From UBA7328 sp002471345 (GTDB lineage Bacteria; Bacteroidota; Bacteroidia; Chitinophagales; Saprospiraceae): 64,000 nucleotides of DNA. Positions 46,265 to 55,531 of the stretch are shown in pieces. The notes beneath the pieces were generated by a model. The model was not told where the DNA came from. It was given only the letters and a program-made list of their open reading frames with translations, and made no database searches. Both the position numbers and the translations under genes were made by a program. The stretch is from positions 62,001-126,000 of the forward strand of contig CAXGOB010000002.1 in NCBI GenBank assembly GCA_964011275.1. The letters run 5' to 3'. Positions within the stretch are counted from its first letter, which is position 1. Each line of letters begins with the position of its first letter.

Positions 46265-47272
46265 ATGAAGTTTTTAAAATATCTCGGTATTCTACTTCTA
46301 ATATTGATTTTAGCATATTTAGCGGCCTGTTATTTTGGACCAAAGAACATGAATGTTGAAGAATCTCAAACTTTGGAGGTTTCTGCACCATATATATTTA
46401 ATTTGATCAATAACATAGAAAAATGGGAAGAATGGAATGATTGGAATTTGAAGGACACGGGAATGGTTGTGACTTATACAGATAAAAAAGAAGGTGTTGG
46501 TGCAAAAAGTACATGGACTCAATCATCATATGGTAATGGTAGTCAAGAAATAGTAGAATCGGTTGAAAATGAAAGGCTTAAAACAAAACTCAATTTTCAA
46601 GGTTGGGAAGGAGATAACTTTGGCATTTTTAACCTTGCAGCAAATGGTAATAACACTAATGTTACTTGGACTTTTGATGGAACACCTATACCATTTCTCA
46701 TGAGAGGAATGATGCTTTCAGGTAAATCGTCAATGAAAGAATCCTATCAACAAGGTCTCAATAATTTAGAAAAACTGGCAAAAGAGAGGGCAAAAGGAAC
46801 ATACAATGGATACCAAATAAATGAAAAAAACCTTAAAAAGAAAAACTTTGTAATGAACCGTCAAGAGGTAAAAACCGCAAATATCCAGCAGTTTTATGCT
46901 ACTAATTTGGGACAACTTTTTGGAAAGGTACAAGCAGCTGGAGTAGAGATAGACGGAATGCCATGTGGGTTGTTTTTCAGAATGGATGAAAGAGACGGAA
47001 TGATAGATATGGCCGCAGCTATACCAGTAAAACAGGCAGTTTCACTACCCGCTACAAATTCATACTCCATCAATTCAAGAAGATCTTTACAAGTTGATTA
47101 TAGAGGTAGTTATCACGGTGTAACAGAGGCACATAAGGCAATGGGTGAGTACATGAAGGATAGAAGTTTATTTCAAGATGACCCCATAATTGAAGAATAT
47201 GTTACGGATCCTGGTACAGAGCCAGACCCTTCAAAATGGCTCACTAGGGTAACTTATTATTTTTCAGAATAA
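46265..47272 (+). CDS. SRPBCC-domain protein with C-terminal GyrI-like domain
   Basis: A 335-residue protein beginning with a membrane helix (LGILLLILILAYLAACYFG), then an SRPBCC/polyketide-cyclase domain (about 35-170, WEEWNDWN, TWTFDGTPIPFLMRGMML) and a GyrI-like effector-binding domain (about 190-335). The combination suggests binding of a hydrophobic small molecule. Coupled to hemJ (two-base gap), which hints at porphyrin or membrane chemistry, but that is speculation. No enzymatic residues are apparent. Confidence 0.75.
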   Translation: MKFLKYLGILLLILILAYLAACYFGPKNMNVEESQTLEVSAPYIFNLINNIEKWEEWNDWNLKDTGMVVTYTDKKEGVGAKSTWTQSSYGNGSQEIVESVENERLKTKLNFQGWEGDNFGIFNLAANGNNTNVTWTFDGTPIPFLMRGMMLSGKSSMKESYQQGLNNLEKLAKERAKGTYNGYQINEKNLKKKNFVMNRQEVKTANIQQFYATNLGQLFGKVQAAGVEIDGMPCGLFFRMDERDGMIDMAAAIPVKQAVSLPATNSYSINSRRSLQVDYRGSYHGVTEAHKAMGEYMKDRSLFQDDPIIEEYVTDPGTEPDPSKWLTRVTYYFSE

Positions 47273-47292
47273 AGTAAAAGAAATAATTATTT

Positions 47293-47844
47293 ATGTCATT
47301 AGTCCATTCTACAATGCTGCCTTTAGGGACTGTAGCGCCAAATTTCAATCTCCAAGACACTATTAGCGGTAGATATCTAACACTCGATGACTTAGCTTCT
47401 GAAAGAGCTACAGTTGTAATGTTTATATGTAATCATTGTCCTTTTGTCATACATGTAAACTCTGAGATCATAAGTATAGCCAATGAATACAGAAACAAGG
47501 GTGTCGCTTTCATAGCTGTAAGTTCTAATGATGTAGAAAATTACCCAGAAGATGCTCCAGACAAAATGAGTATTGTAGCCAAAGTTTTAAAGTTTCCTTT
47601 TCCATATCTATATGACAAAAGACAAACAATGGCCAAAGACTATGATGCAGCCTGTACTCCAGATTTCTACGTGTTTGATGGAGATAGAAAATTGACTTAT
47701 AGAGGAAGGTTAGATGATTCAAGACCTGGCAATGGAATTTCCCTTTCTGGAACAGATTTACGAAATGCAATTGATAACACTATTATAGGCAAACAAATAG
47801 ATCCACAATTGCCTAGTGCTGGATGTAATATAAAGTGGTTATAG
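47293..47844 (+). CDS. Thioredoxin-family peroxiredoxin-like protein
   Basis: Cytoplasmic protein of 183 residues with a thioredoxin/AhpC-TSA fold. The active-site region reads FICNHCPFVIHV (CNHC motif), the cis-proline-like loop AACTPDFYVF, and the C-terminal SAGCNIKW carries another cysteine. This subfamily is common in Bacteroidota and Cyanobacteria, usually annotated as a thioredoxin family protein. It is the last gene of the hemJ run; its final six bases overlap the convergent hypothetical gene. Confidence 0.82.
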   Translation: MSLVHSTMLPLGTVAPNFNLQDTISGRYLTLDDLASERATVVMFICNHCPFVIHVNSEIISIANEYRNKGVAFIAVSSNDVENYPEDAPDKMSIVAKVLKFPFPYLYDKRQTMAKDYDAACTPDFYVFDGDRKLTYRGRLDDSRPGNGISLSGTDLRNAIDNTIIGKQIDPQLPSAGCNIKWL

Positions 47845-48381
47845 CTTGATGCCCTTTTCGTTGTAGATCATCTTCATCACATCTCCTTCGTGACGGTCTA
47901 GGTAAGGATAAAGATCCAAACCACTGGCCATGTCTAACATATCAGGATAGTAATTGCTCGTATCCTTTACATATCTGAAAGCGTAGTACACCTCCTTTTT
48001 CGCCTCCTTACAATATTCCCCATACCTGGCACAAAGGTTCATATATGCTTCTGACAAATGTCTTCTTGGTGCTTCTCTTCTAGGAAAAATAGTTTTGGCA
48101 TAATAATAACAGACTGCAGCATCGTGATAATTTTGAATCTTATTAAATTTCTTACCCCGTTTAAGCAGTTCATTGTAGTTTTCTATCATTCTTTTTCGGT
48201 TCCTCTCATCTCTCATTCGTTCATACTCTTCATGCAATTTCTCATCTATAGAAATTTCATACTTTTCCTCAACAGCTGAAAAGAAGGACTCATTACTTGA
48301 CAAAAGTTGGAAAAACCAAACTATTGTCATCAATCCTAAAACTGATAAAAAAATAAGGATTCTAAATTGCCTGTTAATCAT
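47839..48381 (-). CDS. Uncharacterised membrane-anchored protein
   Basis: No recognised family. 180 residues: one N-terminal membrane helix (ILIFLSVLGLMTIVWFFQLL), then a charged helical stretch and TPR-like helices (NYHDAAVCYYYAKTIF, HLSEAYMNLCARYG). It follows guaB after 34 bases on the minus strand, so it may be read through from guaB. The last bases overlap the convergent thioredoxin-like gene. Function unknown. Confidence 0.7.
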   Translation of the reverse strand: MINRQFRILIFLSVLGLMTIVWFFQLLSSNESFFSAVEEKYEISIDEKLHEEYERMRDERNRKRMIENYNELLKRGKKFNKIQNYHDAAVCYYYAKTIFPRREAPRRHLSEAYMNLCARYGEYCKEAKKEVYYAFRYVKDTSNYYPDMLDMASGLDLYPYLDRHEGDVMKMIYNEKGIKL

Positions 48382-48415
48382 AAAATCAAATTAAACAAAT
48401 TCCAAGGAATTTATA

Positions 48416-49900
48416 TCAACCTCTGCCGCTATAATTAGGTGATTCTTTAGTAATAGTAACATTATGTGGATGACTCTCATGAATCCCCGAATTACTTATT
48501 TTGACAAATTTTGCGTTCTGAAGTGTAGGTATGTCTCCTGCTCCACAATAACCCATTCCTGATCTAAGTCCACCCGTGTATTGAACCATTACTTCTGAAA
48601 GCGTCCCTTTATATGGCACTCTTCCTTCTATTCCTTCAGGCACTAATTTTTTAGCATCGCTTTCTGCATCTTGAAAGTATCGGTCTTTTGATCCTTGAGC
48701 CATTGCACCTAAAGAGCCCATTCCTCTATATACTTTAAATTTTCTTCCTTGATAAAGAATAGTTTCTCCTGGCGCCTCTTCTGTTCCTGCAAATAATGAT
48801 CCTGCCATGACTGAACTTGCTCCTGCTACTATGGCCTTTGCTATGTCACCAGTATACCTTATTCCTCCATCAGCAATAATCGGCACACCTTTTTTAGAAG
48901 CCGCCATAGACGCATTGCGAATAGCTGAAAGTTGTGGCACTCCTACACCTGCTACGATACGAGTAGTACATATACTTCCTGGCCCTACGCCAACTTTCAC
49001 ACCATCTACACCTGCCTCAATAAGCGCAAGAGCTCCATCTCCAGTAGCCACATTCCCACCAATTATTTGGAGCGTCTTATTTTCTTTTTTGATAGTCTTT
49101 ATCATATCGAGGACTCCTTTTGAATGGCCATGTGCGGTATCAACACAAATTACATCAACTCCCACATTTTTTAGGGCTGACACACGTTCCATAGTATCAG
49201 CAGTTATTCCGACTGCCGCTCCTACTAATAGCCTTCCATGCGAGTCTTTACTAGCATTAGGGAAGTTTTCTACTTTCATTATATCCTTATAGGTAATTAA
49301 TCCCATAAGAATGTTATTATCATCTACGACTGGTAATTTTTCTATTCTATGTTTCTGAAGAATTATTCTCGCTTGAGCTAATGTAGTGCCTACTGCTGTT
49401 GTGATAAGATCTTCCTTTGTCATAAGATCTTTAACCCTTAGATTGAAGTTGGTCTCAAATCGTAAATCTCTGTTAGTCAAAATTCCGACTAGAGCTCCTT
49501 TTTGGTTCACAACCGGAATGCCTCCAATTTTATAATTACTCATCATGTTGTGAGCATCTGCAATAGTAGCTTCTGGTTTTAATGTCACAGGGTCTATGAT
49601 CATTCCACTTTCAGATCTTTTCACTTTTCTTACTTGCTCAGCTTGATCTTCTATAGACATATTCTTATGAATCATACTGATTCCACCTTCCCGAGCCATA
49701 GCAATTGCTAAGTTATATTCTGACACAGTATCCATGGCTGCTGAAATAATCGGCACATTAATTTGTACATCTCTTGTAAGCTTTGTGGATAAGCTTACAT
49801 CACGTGGTAAAATATCCGAATATGCTGGAATGAGTAAGACGTCATCGAAGGTCAAAGCCTCCTCAATAGGCAAGGGAAATGCTGCGTTTCTTTTTTCCAT
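48416..49900 (-). CDS. guaB: Inosine-5'-monophosphate dehydrogenase
   Basis: Oxidises IMP to XMP with NAD+, the committed step to GMP. 494 residues from the ATG at 49900 (a TTG six bases upstream is in frame but not needed). TIM barrel with inserted tandem CBS domains (about 95-215), the catalytic cysteine loop GPGSICTTR, the IMP site GGIRYTGDIAKA, and the mobile flap GMGSLGAM. A TATCTTTG box ends four bases before the ATG. Confidence 0.97.
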   Translation of the reverse strand: MEKRNAAFPLPIEEALTFDDVLLIPAYSDILPRDVSLSTKLTRDVQINVPIISAAMDTVSEYNLAIAMAREGGISMIHKNMSIEDQAEQVRKVKRSESGMIIDPVTLKPEATIADAHNMMSNYKIGGIPVVNQKGALVGILTNRDLRFETNFNLRVKDLMTKEDLITTAVGTTLAQARIILQKHRIEKLPVVDDNNILMGLITYKDIMKVENFPNASKDSHGRLLVGAAVGITADTMERVSALKNVGVDVICVDTAHGHSKGVLDMIKTIKKENKTLQIIGGNVATGDGALALIEAGVDGVKVGVGPGSICTTRIVAGVGVPQLSAIRNASMAASKKGVPIIADGGIRYTGDIAKAIVAGASSVMAGSLFAGTEEAPGETILYQGRKFKVYRGMGSLGAMAQGSKDRYFQDAESDAKKLVPEGIEGRVPYKGTLSEVMVQYTGGLRSGMGYCGAGDIPTLQNAKFVKISNSGIHESHPHNVTITKESPNYSGRG

Positions 49901-49903
49901 GCA

Positions 49904-49911
49904 CAAAGATA
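49904..49911 (-). promoter_or_regulatory. Candidate guaB -7 box (TATCTTTG)
   Basis: CAAAGATA on the plus strand reads TATCTTTG on the minus strand and ends three bases before the guaB ATG. If used, the mRNA would be essentially leaderless. Confidence 0.45.
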
Positions 49912-49961
49912 CAACATGTGAAAAAATAATGTGACTTTTAAGGCCATTTGAATTTATAGTT

Positions 49962-50411
49962 TTGGAAATATTTAGTGACGAATACTTTATGAATATGGCT
50001 CTTAAGGAAGCTCAAAAGGCTTATGAAGAGCAAGAAGTCCCTGTAGGTGCCATTGTCGTGTCTCAAAAACAGGTGGTAGCTAAAGCATTTAATCAGACAG
50101 AAAAACTAAATGACGCGACGGCACATGCTGAAATTTTAGCCATTACCTCAGCTATGTCATTTTTAGGCAATAAGTATTTAAATGAATGTACGCTCTATGT
50201 GACTTTAGAGCCTTGTGTGATGTGTGCAGGTGCTCTTAAATGGTCCCAAATTGGAAAAATAATATTTGCTGCAGAAGATCTGAAACATGGGTTTATGCGA
50301 TATGGCAAAGAATTATTGCATCCTAAAACTAAGCTTGAATATGGTGTGCTACAGCAACCATGTTCGGCCATTCTTTCCCATTTCTTTGCTGGTAAAAGAA
50401 ACTTAGTCTGA
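49962..50411 (+). CDS. tadA: tRNA adenosine(34) deaminase / nucleoside deaminase
   Basis: Zinc deaminase of 149 residues. Catalytic motif HAE (His55, Glu57) and the second zinc site PCVMC (Cys85, Cys88) are intact, together with VPVGAIVV near the N-terminus. Length and spacing match TadA, which makes inosine at tRNA-Arg position 34; a guanine deaminase role is less likely. The start is TTG at 49962; the ATG at 49989 is an alternative that loses the usual EYFM helix. It is divergent from guaB. Confidence 0.88.
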   Translation: MEIFSDEYFMNMALKEAQKAYEEQEVPVGAIVVSQKQVVAKAFNQTEKLNDATAHAEILAITSAMSFLGNKYLNECTLYVTLEPCVMCAGALKWSQIGKIIFAAEDLKHGFMRYGKELLHPKTKLEYGVLQQPCSAILSHFFAGKRNLV

Positions 50412-50430
50412 TTAAATAAAATCTATTGAT

Positions 50431-51051
50431 ATGATTGATAATCTAAAGCTTATTCCAGCCCATCCAGATGAAGTCGAACTTGCAACTTCACTCATTTATA
50501 GTTCAGGTCCAGCTGCATTTGAATTTGTTTTTCAAAATGAAAAATATAAAGCCTTAGATTTTTTGAGATATGCTTTCATAAAAAAGGGTGGAGAATTTAG
50601 TTACGATAATCATCATTCACTTTACTACAAAAATGAAATGGTGGGAATAGGAAGTGCCTTTAATGGAGAATCTGCTTCTAATTTTACATTTTGGGATGGC
50701 CTTAGAATTCTAAAGTTTTATGGCTTCAAGAGTTTTGGTGTTGTTAGTCACGGCCTAGGCATAGAAAAATTGATCAAACTTCCTAAATCTTCTGATACAG
50801 CATTGGCTCACCTAGGGATTAAAAAAAAATTCAGAGGAAAAGGGTTTGGAACCTTTTTGATAAACGAATTAATGAAAACACAGTCCAGTAACACCAAGAA
50901 ATTTGTACTTGATGTTTCAGAAGAAAACCCGAGAGCCAAAGAGTTGTACACCAATCTTGGGTTTATCGTCACTTCAAAGAATATATCCAATTTGAAAAGC
51001 AAGTATTCTAGCGTTCCCAATCATTTTAGAATGGAAATGCCTCAGATGTAA
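50431..51051 (+). CDS. GNAT-family N-acetyltransferase
   Basis: A 206-residue acetyltransferase. The GNAT core lies in the C-terminal half with the acetyl-CoA pyrophosphate loop KKFRGKGFGTFLINELM and the downstream ENPRAKELYTNLGF. The N-terminal half (residues 1-110) has no family I recognise beyond general GNAT similarity. It follows tadA after 19 bases on the same strand and is convergent with the LytTR regulator three bases away. Acceptor is unknown. Confidence 0.85.
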   Translation: MIDNLKLIPAHPDEVELATSLIYSSGPAAFEFVFQNEKYKALDFLRYAFIKKGGEFSYDNHHSLYYKNEMVGIGSAFNGESASNFTFWDGLRILKFYGFKSFGVVSHGLGIEKLIKLPKSSDTALAHLGIKKKFRGKGFGTFLINELMKTQSSNTKKFVLDVSEENPRAKELYTNLGFIVTSKNISNLKSKYSSVPNHFRMEMPQM

Positions 51052-51054
51052 CCT

Positions 51055-51771
51055 CTATCTTCCTATCAAGTTTTTCTTTACAAAATCATTTATAAAATCC
51101 TCTTTATAACTCGCTCCTAGAGGTATATCTACATCGTCTAAATAGATAAAATCTGTATCTATCTGAGTGATTTTTCCTATATGTATAATATAAGACTTAC
51201 TAACTCTAGCAAACCGATCATGAGGAAGCTGCTTAAATGTGGTGCCCACATTCATGGCGGTCATATATTTCTTATGATCAGTACAGATCATCACATAATC
51301 CTTCATTCCTTTTATGTAGGAGATTTCATCAAAAAAGAGTCTAATAAACTTTCTATCGGCCTTGATGTAAAAGAAATCTTCCTCTGTTCTTTCAACCCCA
51401 TAAAGTGCATCCTTTGAATTATAGATATCTCTTGCCTTATTTATTGATTTATAAAAACGTTCAAATTTTATAGGCTTTAAAAGATAGTCCACAACATCTA
51501 ATTCGAACGCTTCCAAGGCATATTGTGGATAAGCTGTAGTGAGGATTACTTGAGCATTTATAGGTACAGCTTTTAAAAATTCTAACCCATTCAGACCAGG
51601 CATTTCAATATCTAAAAACACAAGATCAACGGATGTATTCTTTGAAAAAAAATTACTGGCTTCTAAAGCAGTAGGGAAAAGACCTATTACTTCAAGGAAG
51701 TCCACTTTGTTAATTAATAATTCCATGCCCTTTCGAGCCAATGGCTCATCATCAATTATGATGCATTTCAT
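51055..51771 (-). CDS. LytTR-family response regulator
   Basis: A 238-residue two-component regulator: receiver domain (about 1-120, phospho-acceptor Asp in VFLDIEMPG, KPIKFERF with the conserved Lys) and a LytTR DNA-binding domain (about 135-235). It works with the overlapping sensor kinase gene; the two frames share 20 bases. Such pairs often control surface, secreted or envelope functions; the secreted M43 protease lies just beyond the kinase. Confidence 0.93.
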   Translation of the reverse strand: MKCIIIDDEPLARKGMELLINKVDFLEVIGLFPTALEASNFFSKNTSVDLVFLDIEMPGLNGLEFLKAVPINAQVILTTAYPQYALEAFELDVVDYLLKPIKFERFYKSINKARDIYNSKDALYGVERTEEDFFYIKADRKFIRLFFDEISYIKGMKDYVMICTDHKKYMTAMNVGTTFKQLPHDRFARVSKSYIIHIGKITQIDTDFIYLDDVDIPLGASYKEDFINDFVKKNLIGR

Positions 51772-52807
51772 CAGTTGATATCTCTAGCTTAACGCTAAAA
51801 ATACCATCTTTTGTAACATCTACGATAAGTGAATGCGCATCAGGATAAAGCAGCTCTAATCTCTTTTTAAGGTTTTGAAGACCAAATCCTCCTTCATCAC
51901 CATTTTCAGATGGTGATACACCTATCGAATTACTTATCATAACAGCAATCTTATTGTCCTTTTCTTTTAACAATATGTCTATGGTAGATTGATCACCAGA
52001 CTTAGGAACAGAATATTTAAAAGCATTCTCAACAAGTGAAATAAATAATAGTGGCTGTATTCTGGCAGACTGGTTCTGCACTATAAAACTCGTCCTGATC
52101 TCTGTATTTTCTCTGCGAATTTTTTCTAAGGCAATGTAATTCTTAATAAACTCTATTTCCTTTGAAATGAAAACTTTGTCATTCTTTTCTGCATCATAAA
52201 TTTGATATCTCAATAGGTCAGACAATTGCATTATTGTCTCTGGAACCTCTTCTTGCTGAGTTTGGCTTTGAATATATATCCCGTTTAAAACATTAAAAAG
52301 AAAATGAGGATTGACTTGTTTTTTAAGATGTTGCAATTCAAAAGACAATTTTTCTTTTTCAATTTCCTTTCTCAATCTACTTTCTGACATGGCTTCTTTT
52401 AGAACTTTTACAGCTATAGCTGCAGCCATTGTCACTGAAGTCTGAACAAAAATATGTACGAAATATTCCGCATCAACACCCTCTCCTTTCCAATAAAATA
52501 TTTCCATTAAGTACTCTCCTCCAAAAAGTGCAACCACTGTTAAGGTTGTTAGAAGAAGGTATTCTACTAATCTATCTTTTTTAAGAAATCTTGGGATGAG
52601 AAAATATAGATTGATATAGACAACGATCATATCAAAAACCAAACTGATAATTATACTTACATATTCATCATAAGGCTCTATCACTCCAATAAAGGATAAG
52701 AACTCGTCTAGATAAATAAATATCCAGAATAGTAAGTGTCTTATCACCCACCATTTCTTAAGGAATAATAAATTTTGAATTAGGGAATTCACCAAGATTT
52801 TATTCAT
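51752..52807 (-). CDS. LytS-type sensor histidine kinase
   Basis: Membrane sensor kinase of 351 residues: four hydrophobic segments in the first ~150 residues, then a short coiled coil (about 145-165), the phospho-acceptor histidine in LKKQVNPHFLFNVLNG, and a HATPase_c domain with the glycine motif GFGLQNLKKRLELLY. The 5'-most part senses an unknown signal in or near the membrane. A TACTTTTG box (minus strand, 52867-52874) sits about 60 bases upstream. Kinase and regulator overlap by 20 bases. Confidence 0.92.
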   Translation of the reverse strand: MNKILVNSLIQNLLFLKKWWVIRHLLFWIFIYLDEFLSFIGVIEPYDEYVSIIISLVFDMIVVYINLYFLIPRFLKKDRLVEYLLLTTLTVVALFGGEYLMEIFYWKGEGVDAEYFVHIFVQTSVTMAAAIAVKVLKEAMSESRLRKEIEKEKLSFELQHLKKQVNPHFLFNVLNGIYIQSQTQQEEVPETIMQLSDLLRYQIYDAEKNDKVFISKEIEFIKNYIALEKIRRENTEIRTSFIVQNQSARIQPLLFISLVENAFKYSVPKSGDQSTIDILLKEKDNKIAVMISNSIGVSPSENGDEGGFGLQNLKKRLELLYPDAHSLIVDVTKDGIFSVKLEISTDEMHHN

Positions 52808-53068
52808 AATACGAAGCTATTATTGCCTCGCATAAGTAACAAAAGGGAAAGTATAATTAAATCCACCAAAAGTATAAAAGATGGCCCCCTTAATATAAAG
52901 AGCCTCATTTAATACCTTCATTCACTCTTTATTTGAATAGAATTCGAGCAGAACTCATCATTTCTTTCAAGAAAAATGAATCCTTGAGGTCTTCAAATTC
53001 AAACAATAAATCACGGCTGAATTACTAATCATCTACACCATTAATTTATCAATTTCAAAATTGTAATC

Positions 53069-54811
53069 ATGCAAAAATCTCTTTTTTTCATTCTAAGTTT
53101 AGTAACCATATTTTTATTCACCTCATGTACTGACGACCTAGGAGGAGGAGAATATCAAGAAGATATACAACCTACTTATTCACTAAGAAAATCATGTGCT
53201 TCCCATCAACACATGGAAAATCTACTTTCTGACCCAGAATACAAAAAACAATATGATAACCGAATAGCATCATTTAACAAAAGTAAAACTAATACATTCG
53301 AAAAAGCTTTGTGCAACAGCCCGACTATCATACCTGTAGCAATACATTACCAAGGAGTAAATAATCCAAATGCATCCTGCTTAATCGATCTTGCAAAAAA
53401 ACAAGTGGATATACTAAATGCTGACTTTCAAGGTAAAAATTCAGACATCAACAAATGGACCTCAAATGCCTCTTCATCATTTCCTAGTGTAAATTTTGGA
53501 GAAACATGCCTTAAGTTTTGTATTGCGGATCAAAATCATCCTTCAGGATATGGGGTAAGTAATGGACAGCCTGCCATTACAATAAATAAAACTCAGGGTG
53601 ATCAGATAAATGCTTGGAGTGGTTATCTAAATATTTACGTACAATTTGGTACGGGTGCATTAGGTTATGCTCCTCTTGGTGGAGCTGGTAACGGAGATGG
53701 AGTTGTAATAGAAGCAACAGCTTTTGGAGCGGGATCTGGATGTGGATCAGTAAGGCCAGAAAATCCTTATGACCTTGGAAGAACGACAACACACGAAGTA
53801 GGCCATTATTTGCTATTAGATCACATATGGGGTGATGGATGTGGTCAAGATGATGATGTAGCTGACACTCCAAATCAAGCAACGGACAACAGTGGGTGTC
53901 CTTCGTTAGGCATTCAATCATGCAACTCATCAGATCTCCATATGAATTATATGGATTATACTAATGATGCATGTATGTACATGTTTACAAGTGGACAATC
54001 TCAAAGAATGGAAACTTATCTGGCATCTAGTCTATCAAATCTAATCCATAAAGCGAGCTCAGTATGCTCCGAAGCTGCTCAAAACGGAGGTGGCGGAAAT
54101 GGTGACGGTGGAAATGGTGATACAATTTGTGATACTCCAGAATCAAATTCTGTAAATCAAATTACACAAACAAGTGCTTATTTCAACTGGACGGGTTCCG
54201 ATGATGCTATTAAATATCAACTTAGATATAGAGTACAAGGGACATCATGGACCAAAATAAATACTACTTCTCCTGAAGCTACAGTTTCAGATTTGATTCC
54301 AAATACAACGTATCAATACAGAATTAGAACAAGATGTGACTTCGGATGGACAGCCCAAACTGTTATTCAAACATTTACAACAGAAGCTGGAAATAATGAA
54401 AATGATGATGATGATAGTGGCAATACAAGTAGTAACAGCTTTAAAGTAGAAATCACATTAGATGATTTCGGATCAGAGACATCATGGTTTATTGTTGATA
54501 ATGATAATAATCTGGTTGCTCAGGGTGGGCCTTATAGAGACGGAATCAATGGTCGAGTCAAGTCTAAAAATATCGAGCTAAGTAATGACTGCTATACATT
54601 TGTAATAGAAGATTATTATGGGGATGGTATCTGTTGTGACTATGGTGATGGATCGGCTAGGATTGTGAACACAAATCGTACGGTTATCGTTGAAAGTGAT
54701 GGAAACTTCGGAACATATGATGAATTAAACTTCTGTATCGAAGGATCTTCTACTAAATTAGGAAAGAGAAAAAAAGATGTGAAGAAAAAAAGCCTTGCGC
54801 GAAAAAGATAA
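53069..54811 (+). CDS. M43-type zinc metalloprotease lipoprotein with fibronectin type III domain
   Basis: 580-residue secreted lipoprotein (lipobox Cys20, LFTSC). Domain order: prodomain-like region (40-160), M43 (pappalysin-like) metalloprotease with zinc motif HEVGHYLLLDH (242-252) and Met-turn MNYMDYTNDACM, glycine/asparagine linker (about 335-350), fibronectin type III domain (about 353-442), acidic NDDDDSGN linker, and a C-terminal module with EDYYGDGICCDYGDGSA. It ends in a lysine/arginine-rich tail. The usual glycine at the third position after the zinc histidine (HExxHxxG) is Leu249. Divergent from the LytS kinase. Confidence 0.87.
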   Translation: MQKSLFFILSLVTIFLFTSCTDDLGGGEYQEDIQPTYSLRKSCASHQHMENLLSDPEYKKQYDNRIASFNKSKTNTFEKALCNSPTIIPVAIHYQGVNNPNASCLIDLAKKQVDILNADFQGKNSDINKWTSNASSSFPSVNFGETCLKFCIADQNHPSGYGVSNGQPAITINKTQGDQINAWSGYLNIYVQFGTGALGYAPLGGAGNGDGVVIEATAFGAGSGCGSVRPENPYDLGRTTTHEVGHYLLLDHIWGDGCGQDDDVADTPNQATDNSGCPSLGIQSCNSSDLHMNYMDYTNDACMYMFTSGQSQRMETYLASSLSNLIHKASSVCSEAAQNGGGGNGDGGNGDTICDTPESNSVNQITQTSAYFNWTGSDDAIKYQLRYRVQGTSWTKINTTSPEATVSDLIPNTTYQYRIRTRCDFGWTAQTVIQTFTTEAGNNENDDDDSGNTSSNSFKVEITLDDFGSETSWFIVDNDNNLVAQGGPYRDGINGRVKSKNIELSNDCYTFVIEDYYGDGICCDYGDGSARIVNTNRTVIVESDGNFGTYDELNFCIEGSSTKLGKRKKDVKKKSLARKR

Positions 54812-54833
54812 AAGAAATAAGTAATGTTTTTAG

Positions 54834-54868
54834 TGGTCATTCGTTTGTTCGAATGGCCATTCCTTTTA
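54834..54868 (+). terminator. Terminator after the M43 protease gene
   Basis: TGGTCATTCG (54834-54843) pairs with CGAATGGCCA (54850-54859) over a six-base loop with one G-T wobble, followed by TTCCTTTT. Confidence 0.75.
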
Positions 54869-54990
54869 AATCAAATATGAAGGTCTGAATAAAATGTGTC
54901 AGAGGGATTTTTGACAGCTGTATGACAAAGTAGAATGTAAGAGGGTCAAATTTTGTATAGTGTTTTATAAAAGCATAGATAAAATAGACT

Positions 54991-54998
54991 TACATTTG
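54991..54998 (+). promoter_or_regulatory. Candidate peroxiredoxin-operon -7 box (TACATTTG)
   Basis: TACATTTG fits TAnnTTTG, 38 bases ahead of the peroxiredoxin start. No -33 box at 19-21 bases is obvious. Confidence 0.4.
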
Positions 54999-55036
54999 GG
55001 TTTTCTATTTTATTTGTAGGAGAAATTCAGAATGAA

Positions 55037-55507
55037 ATGACGATTAATGTTGGTGATAAAGCACCTAGCTTCTCTTTGAGAAATACAGAAAAGGAAGTTG
55101 TAAGTTCAGAAGACTTTACTGGAAAACCATTGGTTGTTCTGTTTTTTCCCTTAGCATTTACCTCAGTATGTACAAATGAACTTTGTGGAGTTCGAGATGA
55201 TAAGTCTTACTATGATGGTATTGGTGCTCAGGTAATAGGGATATCAGTAGATTCTTTATTTACACTTGAAAAATTCAAAAAAGAACAAGAGTATAATTTC
55301 CCTTTACTTTCAGACTGGAACAAAGAAACATGTAGAGCTTTTGGAGCTATATATGAAGATTTTGTTTTAGAAATGAAGGGAGTAGCCAAAAGAGCGGCTT
55401 TTGTTATAGATGGAAATGGTATTGTACAATATGCAAAAGTATTGGACAGTGCTGGTGATCTGCCCAACTTTGATAAAATCAAAACTACCTTAAACAATCT
55501 GGTTTAA
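55037..55507 (+). CDS. Peroxiredoxin, PrxQ/BCP-type
   Basis: 156-residue thiol peroxidase that reduces hydrogen peroxide and organic peroxides. The peroxidatic cysteine sits in FTSVCTNELCGVRDD, with the CX4C spacing of atypical two-cysteine PrxQ proteins and the Pro-x-x-x-Thr/Ser active site PLAFTS. It opens a short operon: clpS starts 24 bases later and aat follows. Confidence 0.88.
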   Translation: MTINVGDKAPSFSLRNTEKEVVSSEDFTGKPLVVLFFPLAFTSVCTNELCGVRDDKSYYDGIGAQVIGISVDSLFTLEKFKKEQEYNFPLLSDWNKETCRAFGAIYEDFVLEMKGVAKRAAFVIDGNGIVQYAKVLDSAGDLPNFDKIKTTLNNLV

Positions 55508-55531
55508 TCTATTTTAAAACAATTGCAGGAA

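Noticed and set aside
48807..49292. Long plus-strand frame of 161 codons opposite guaB
   Set aside because: It lies wholly inside guaB on the opposite strand, has no start context and no recognisable protein pattern.
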